A stretch of 63,507 bases of DNA. Source: a bacterium (lineage in GTDB: Bacteria > Pseudomonadota > Alphaproteobacteria > Acetobacterales > Acetobacteraceae). The stretch is taken from contig JAMFRO010000026.1 in assembly GCA_026224825.1 (NCBI GenBank), forward strand, positions 1-63,507, given 5' to 3'. Under the pieces are notes generated by a model. That model searched no databases and was not told where the DNA came from. It saw only the letters and a list, made by a program, of their open reading frames with translations. Below, in pieces: positions 60,357 to 63,507 of this stretch. The translations under genes and the position numbers were made by a program. Position 1 is the stretch's first letter, and the number at the start of each line of letters is the position of its first letter.

Positions 60357-62015
60357 ATGACGCCGGAAGAGGCGCTCGACCGGCTGACGGATGCCGGCCT
60401 GTGCGATACGCTATCACTCGAACGCGCGCGGGCGGTTGCGCGCGAAAGCGGCATCGCCAGCGCCCAGGCGCTGGTGCAGCTCGGGCTGGTTTCGGAGCGT
60501 ACGCTGGCTGAAAGCTGGGCTGCGATGTTTGGCATGTCGATGACAGCAGTGGCTGATTACCCTTCCGAGCCAATTTTACCGGAGCGTCTGCGGCCTCGTT
60601 TTCTGCGCGCGCAGCGTGTGCTGCCGGTAGCAGTTTTGCCGGGCAGTGGTCTCACCATCGCCATGGCCGATCCGTTCGACCGTTTTGCCCCAACCGCCAT
60701 CGGGCTTGCCACCGGGCTCGCGGTGCAAATCGAGGTGGCGGTGCCGATCGAGCTGGAAGCGGCATTGGACCGGCTGTATCCGGAGGAAGAGGCGCCGCCG
60801 GAGGCAGAGGCGCATGGTGATGCCAATGAGGATGATGCGGAGCGGCTGAAGGATCTGGCGAGCGAGGCGCCGGTGATCCGGCTGGTCAATCAGATCATCG
60901 CCAAGGCGGTGGAGACGGCGGCCTCCGACATCCATATAGAGCCGTTCGAGGACCGGGTGCGCATACGGTACCGCTATGACGGCGATCTGCAGGATGCCGA
61001 GACGCAGCCTGCAAGATTGGCACCCGCCCTCATCTCGCGCCTGAAAATCCTGGCAAAGCTGGACATTGCCGAGCGCCGGTTGCCGCAAGACGGGCGCATA
61101 CGGATCGCGGTGCGTGGGCAGGATGTGGTGTTCCGAATCGCCACCGCCCCCGGGCTGCACGGCGAGATCATCGTACTGCGCGTGCTGGACCGCAGTGCCG
61201 TGTCTTTCGACTATGCGGCGCAGGGGCATGATGAACAGGTGATCGCGCGGCTGCGGAAGGCACTCGCCGCACCCAACGGCATCATGCTGGTCACGGGGCC
61301 CACCGGCTCGGGTAAGACCACCACTCTATATACTGCACTGCTCTCGCTGAATGCCGAAGGCGTCAAGATCATTACGGTTGAGGACCCCATCGAGTATCAG
61401 CTGTCCGGCGTCAATCAGATCCAGGTGAAGCCGCAAATCGGCCTTGGCTTCGCGACGCTGCTGCGCTCCATCGTACGGCTCGATCCGAATGTCATCATGG
61501 TGGGCGAAATCCGCGACCTGGAGACGGCCGAGATATCTGCGCGCGCGGCGCTGACGGGGCATCTGGTGCTGTCCACACTCCACACCAATTCGGCGGCGGC
61601 GGCCATCACGCGGCTGCGGGACATGGGGCTCGAGGATTATCTGCTGTCGGCCGTGCTGCGCGGCGTGCTGGCGCAGCGGCTGGTGCGGCGGCTGTGCGAT
61701 GCGTGCAAGGCGCCCGCCCCGGCCCCGCCCGAGCTGGCGCGGCGGTACGGGTTTGTCTCCGGCACTCTATGGCATGCGCGCGGGTGCGCGGGATGCCGCA
61801 ATACCGGCTATCGCGGGCGCCAGGCGATTGCGGAGTTTCTGCTCCCCGATGCCGAGATCGAGCGGCTGATCGTCACGGGTGCGGACCAGGCGGCGATCGA
61901 GCGCGCCGCCGTGGCGGGGGGGATGAAGACAATGCTGACCACCGGCATGGAGGCGGTGGCACGGGGCGAGACGACCATCGAGGAAATTCTGCGCGCCGTG
62001 CGGGCGGAGGAGTGA
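60357..62015 (+). CDS. gspE: Type II secretion ATPase GspE
   Basis: A 552-residue secretion ATPase. The N-terminal domain (about 1-140) binds the inner-membrane platform. The ATPase core has the Walker A LVTGPTGSGKTTTLYTALLS (near residue 313), the Asp box VEDPIEYQLSGVNQIQVKPQ, Walker B-type LRSIVRLDPNVIMVGEIRDL and the His box GHLVLSTLHTNSAAAAITRL. Four cysteines for zinc are present: CDAC near 446 and CAGC near 476. All catalytic parts appear intact. It powers pseudopilus assembly in the inner membrane. Its stop shares a base with the next start (TGATG). Confidence 0.93.
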   Translation: MTPEEALDRLTDAGLCDTLSLERARAVARESGIASAQALVQLGLVSERTLAESWAAMFGMSMTAVADYPSEPILPERLRPRFLRAQRVLPVAVLPGSGLTIAMADPFDRFAPTAIGLATGLAVQIEVAVPIELEAALDRLYPEEEAPPEAEAHGDANEDDAERLKDLASEAPVIRLVNQIIAKAVETAASDIHIEPFEDRVRIRYRYDGDLQDAETQPARLAPALISRLKILAKLDIAERRLPQDGRIRIAVRGQDVVFRIATAPGLHGEIIVLRVLDRSAVSFDYAAQGHDEQVIARLRKALAAPNGIMLVTGPTGSGKTTTLYTALLSLNAEGVKIITVEDPIEYQLSGVNQIQVKPQIGLGFATLLRSIVRLDPNVIMVGEIRDLETAEISARAALTGHLVLSTLHTNSAAAAITRLRDMGLEDYLLSAVLRGVLAQRLVRRLCDACKAPAPAPPELARRYGFVSGTLWHARGCAGCRNTGYRGRQAIAEFLLPDAEIERLIVTGADQAAIERAAVAGGMKTMLTTGMEAVARGETTIEEILRAVRAEE

Positions 62016-62449
62016 TGCGGTTTCGTTATCCCGCGATGAACCAGGGGGGCGAGCTGCAGCGCGGGGAGCGCGAGGGGGCAAGTTCAGCCGAGGTCGCGGC
62101 TTTTCTACAAAAGACGGGGGCAATGGTGCTGAACGTGCGTCCGGCCGGGCGCGGGGCCGGACTGCAGGCGCTGGAGCTGAGCGGAGGTGGAAGTTTGCGG
62201 CGCGGCGAGCTGATGGATGCGATGCGCGCGGCACGCGGGCGCGCCATTGCGCAAGACCAGCCTGTGACACTTACGCTGCCGCGCCTGCCCGGCTGGCTTG
62301 CCGCCCCTATCCAGGCACCGCCGGGTGGCTTCCTGTTCGCGCCGGACGGCAGTTCCAGCGGCGGTGCGGTGCGGCTGGATGGCGACGGGCCGGATTATAC
62401 CGTCAGCGCCGGCTGGCTGACCGGGCAGGCGCGCATTGATGCGAACTGA
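62015..62449 (+). pseudogene. GspF-GspH fusion created by an internal deletion (gspG lost)
   Basis: 144 residues. The first part, MRFRYPAMNQGGELQRGERE then VAAFLQKTGAMVLNVRPAGR and SLRRGELMD, is the N-terminus of the platform protein GspF (normally about 400 residues). From about residue 68 it becomes the C-terminal half of the minor pseudopilin GspH: AMRAARGRAIAQDQPVTLTL, then FLFAPDGSSSGGAVRLDGDG and WLTGQARID. The membrane helices of GspF, all of GspG and the prepilin leader of GspH are missing. The join is in frame near GAGCTGATGGATGCG, a likely microhomology. The product cannot act as either protein. Confidence 0.8.
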
Positions 62450-62798
62450 CGAGTCCGGCTTCACGCTGCTGGAGGTGATGGCGGCATTCGTCATCGCCTC
62501 GCTCGCGACGCTCGTGCTGTACCAAGCTGGTTTCAGCGCCGCGGCCGCGGCGGCGACCGCCGCGCGCACGCAGGAGGCGGTGGTGCGGGCACAGTCGCGG
62601 CTGGCCTCCATCGGCACGCTGACCAGGATGCAGCCTGAGCAACTGGCGGGCGACGATGGCGGCGGATTCCGCTGGCGGCTGAATATCGCGGCCAACCAGG
62701 CCGCCGGCAATCTGACGCTCTACGACGCGCAGGTGACGGAGATTTTCGGCAACCGGCACGTGACGCTGACGACGCAGCGGCTGGGGCCGACGCCATGA
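62439..62798 (+). CDS. gspI: Type II secretion minor pseudopilin GspI
   Basis: A 119-residue pseudopilin beginning MRTDESGFTLLEVMAAFVIA. The prepilin peptidase cuts after the Gly before FTLLEV, and the Glu at +5 is present. The hydrophobic helix follows (IASLATLVLYQAGFSAAAAA), then a short globular domain. Its ATG overlaps the fusion gene by 11 bases. GspI works with GspJ and GspK at the pseudopilus tip, and its GspH partner is broken here. Confidence 0.88.
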   Translation: MRTDESGFTLLEVMAAFVIASLATLVLYQAGFSAAAAAATAARTQEAVVRAQSRLASIGTLTRMQPEQLAGDDGGGFRWRLNIAANQAAGNLTLYDAQVTEIFGNRHVTLTTQRLGPTP

Positions 62799-63376
62799 GG
62801 GACGCGGGCTATACGCTGCTGGAGATGATGGTGGCGCTGGTGGTGTTCGGCCTCGTCATGGCCGGCATCGCGCAAAGTTTCCAGTTCGGCCTCTCCGCCT
62901 GGTCGGCAGTGCCCCGCACAATCACGGGGCCGGAGAACCTCGCAGCCGTCGATGCCGCGCTCACACGCATGATCGGCCAGGCCCTGCCTGGCAGCATGAC
63001 CGGCGGGCCGGGCGGCATGGTCTTCACCACCCGCCTGCCGCCGGGCGCGGGCCTGCCGGACCACCTGGCTGATGTCGCAATCATCCCCTCGGGCGGCACG
63101 CTGGTCCTGCGCTACGGCCCGCATCCGGCCGGCGTCGTTCTAGGCGCCATGCCGCGGCCGAAGACCGAGCCGCTGGTGCCGGGCATCACGGGCCTCACCA
63201 TCTCCTATCTCACGCCGCAGAAAGGCGGGCCGGTATGGGCCTCTACTTGGACAGGCAAGACCATGCCGCTGCTGATCCGCATCCATATGCGTTTCGCCGA
63301 CGGCCGAGACTGGCCGGACCTCATCGCCGCCCCGGTGGATGACGACCCGGACGAGGGGAAGGCGCCGCCCACATGA
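62795..63376 (+). CDS. gspJ: Type II secretion minor pseudopilin GspJ
   Basis: A 193-residue pseudopilin starting MRDAGYTLLEMMVALVVFGL with the G-YTLLE prepilin cleavage site, followed by a helix and a globular domain (LPPGAGLPDHLADVAIIPSG, GITGLTISYLTPQKGGP). Length and order (gspI-gspJ, ATGA overlap) fit the family. Appears intact. Its stop overlaps the next small remnant in ATGA. Confidence 0.87.
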   Translation: MRDAGYTLLEMMVALVVFGLVMAGIAQSFQFGLSAWSAVPRTITGPENLAAVDAALTRMIGQALPGSMTGGPGGMVFTTRLPPGAGLPDHLADVAIIPSGGTLVLRYGPHPAGVVLGAMPRPKTEPLVPGITGLTISYLTPQKGGPVWASTWTGKTMPLLIRIHMRFADGRDWPDLIAAPVDDDPDEGKAPPT

Positions 63377-63471
63377 CCCGAAAGCTTCATTATCTTGGCC
63401 CTGTCGAAAAGGTTAATCAGGCCCCCACCATGAATTTGTCGCCATCCGGAATGAACTGGGTTAGGCGCTGA
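63373..63471 (+). pseudogene. gspK remnant
   Basis: An ATG in ATGA overlap with gspJ, exactly where gspK belongs, opens a frame of only 32 codons. Shifting frame after the fourth codon gives FIILALS, like the hydrophobic start of GspK (usually M-T-R-x-x-F-I-I-L-A-x-L). The frame ends with NWVRR and a TGA that shares bases with the next ATG. This looks like a gspK reduced by deletion to its two ends plus a frameshift. GspK normally has about 300 residues. The evidence is short, so this is tentative. Confidence 0.4.
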
Positions 63472-63507
63472 TGCTGGCGGAATTCGCCCATTGGTGGATG
63501 AGCCAGA
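63471..63507 (+). CDS. Start of a further gene, possibly gspL (cut by window edge)
   Basis: An ATG overlapping the preceding TGA (TGATG) opens MLAEFAHWWMSQ and runs off the window. gspL follows gspK in type II operons, and the tryptophan-rich start would suit it, but 12 residues are too few to be sure. Confidence 0.35.
   Translation, partial: MLAEFAHWWMSQ

Overview
The window looks like GC-rich alphaproteobacterial DNA, most likely from an acidophilic relative of the acetic-acid bacteria (Acidocella or Acidiphilium type). This is an inference from protein flavour (Hint-domain secreted protein, TonB receptor, sulfonate modules, plasmid-type HTH protein) and not from a marker gene. It divides into four regions.

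(1) Positions 1-7860, core and sulfur genes. A pyrE gene is broken by an in-frame stop. Beside it lie fragments of a methyltransferase and a ParA-like partition protein. Then come an SsuD-like flavin monooxygenase, a P-loop kinase pseudogene, a SoxC/SoxD-like sulfite dehydrogenase pair, an aldo/keto reductase, a dienelactone-hydrolase-like enzyme, a methyltransferase and a GNAT acetyltransferase.

(2) Positions 7861-25907, a sulfonate-scavenging island interrupted by a decayed Tn3-family transposon (8259-10562) with a shikimate-kinase-like passenger gene. Two parallel Ssu/Tau-type ABC importers are present. One is coupled to a DszA/NtaA-type flavin monooxygenase. The other is linked to two TauD-type dioxygenases. 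Two more aldo/keto reductases, a nitroreductase-type flavoprotein, a methyltransferase and a large TonB-dependent receptor complete it. Together they suggest outer-membrane uptake, inner-membrane import, release of sulfite by two chemistries, aldehyde reduction and sulfite oxidation.

(3) Positions 26408-31590, a graveyard of mobile DNA: an IS21 remnant, a truncated serine-recombinase cassette, a full IS3-family element, a truncated plasmid-type HTH gene, a full ISKra4-family element and a cytochrome b561 tail.

(4) Positions 31722-63507, the most interesting part: a co-directional (minus-strand) surface-signalling and two-partner-secretion locus. Reading in the direction of transcription it holds a PstS-like phosphate-binding protein, a beta-helix/Hint protein, a small AraC-type HTH protein, a periplasmic STN protein with a TonB-like C-terminus, an ECF sigma factor, a FecR-type anti-sigma factor, a 3983-residue filamentous haemagglutinin-type exoprotein, its TpsB transporter, a DUF2341-LamG-ExbB fusion, ExbD, TonB, a putative porin, a coiled-coil secreted protein and two more small secreted proteins. 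On the opposite strand is a type II secretion operon (gspE-I-J). Its gspF and gspH are fused by a deletion that removes gspG, and its gspK is a remnant. The gene content and logic match the Pseudomonas aeruginosa PUMA3 region (vreA-vreI-vreR, hxc type II secretion, pdtA-pdtB), here with extra parts and a decayed secretion arm. No tRNA, rRNA or CRISPR array was seen.
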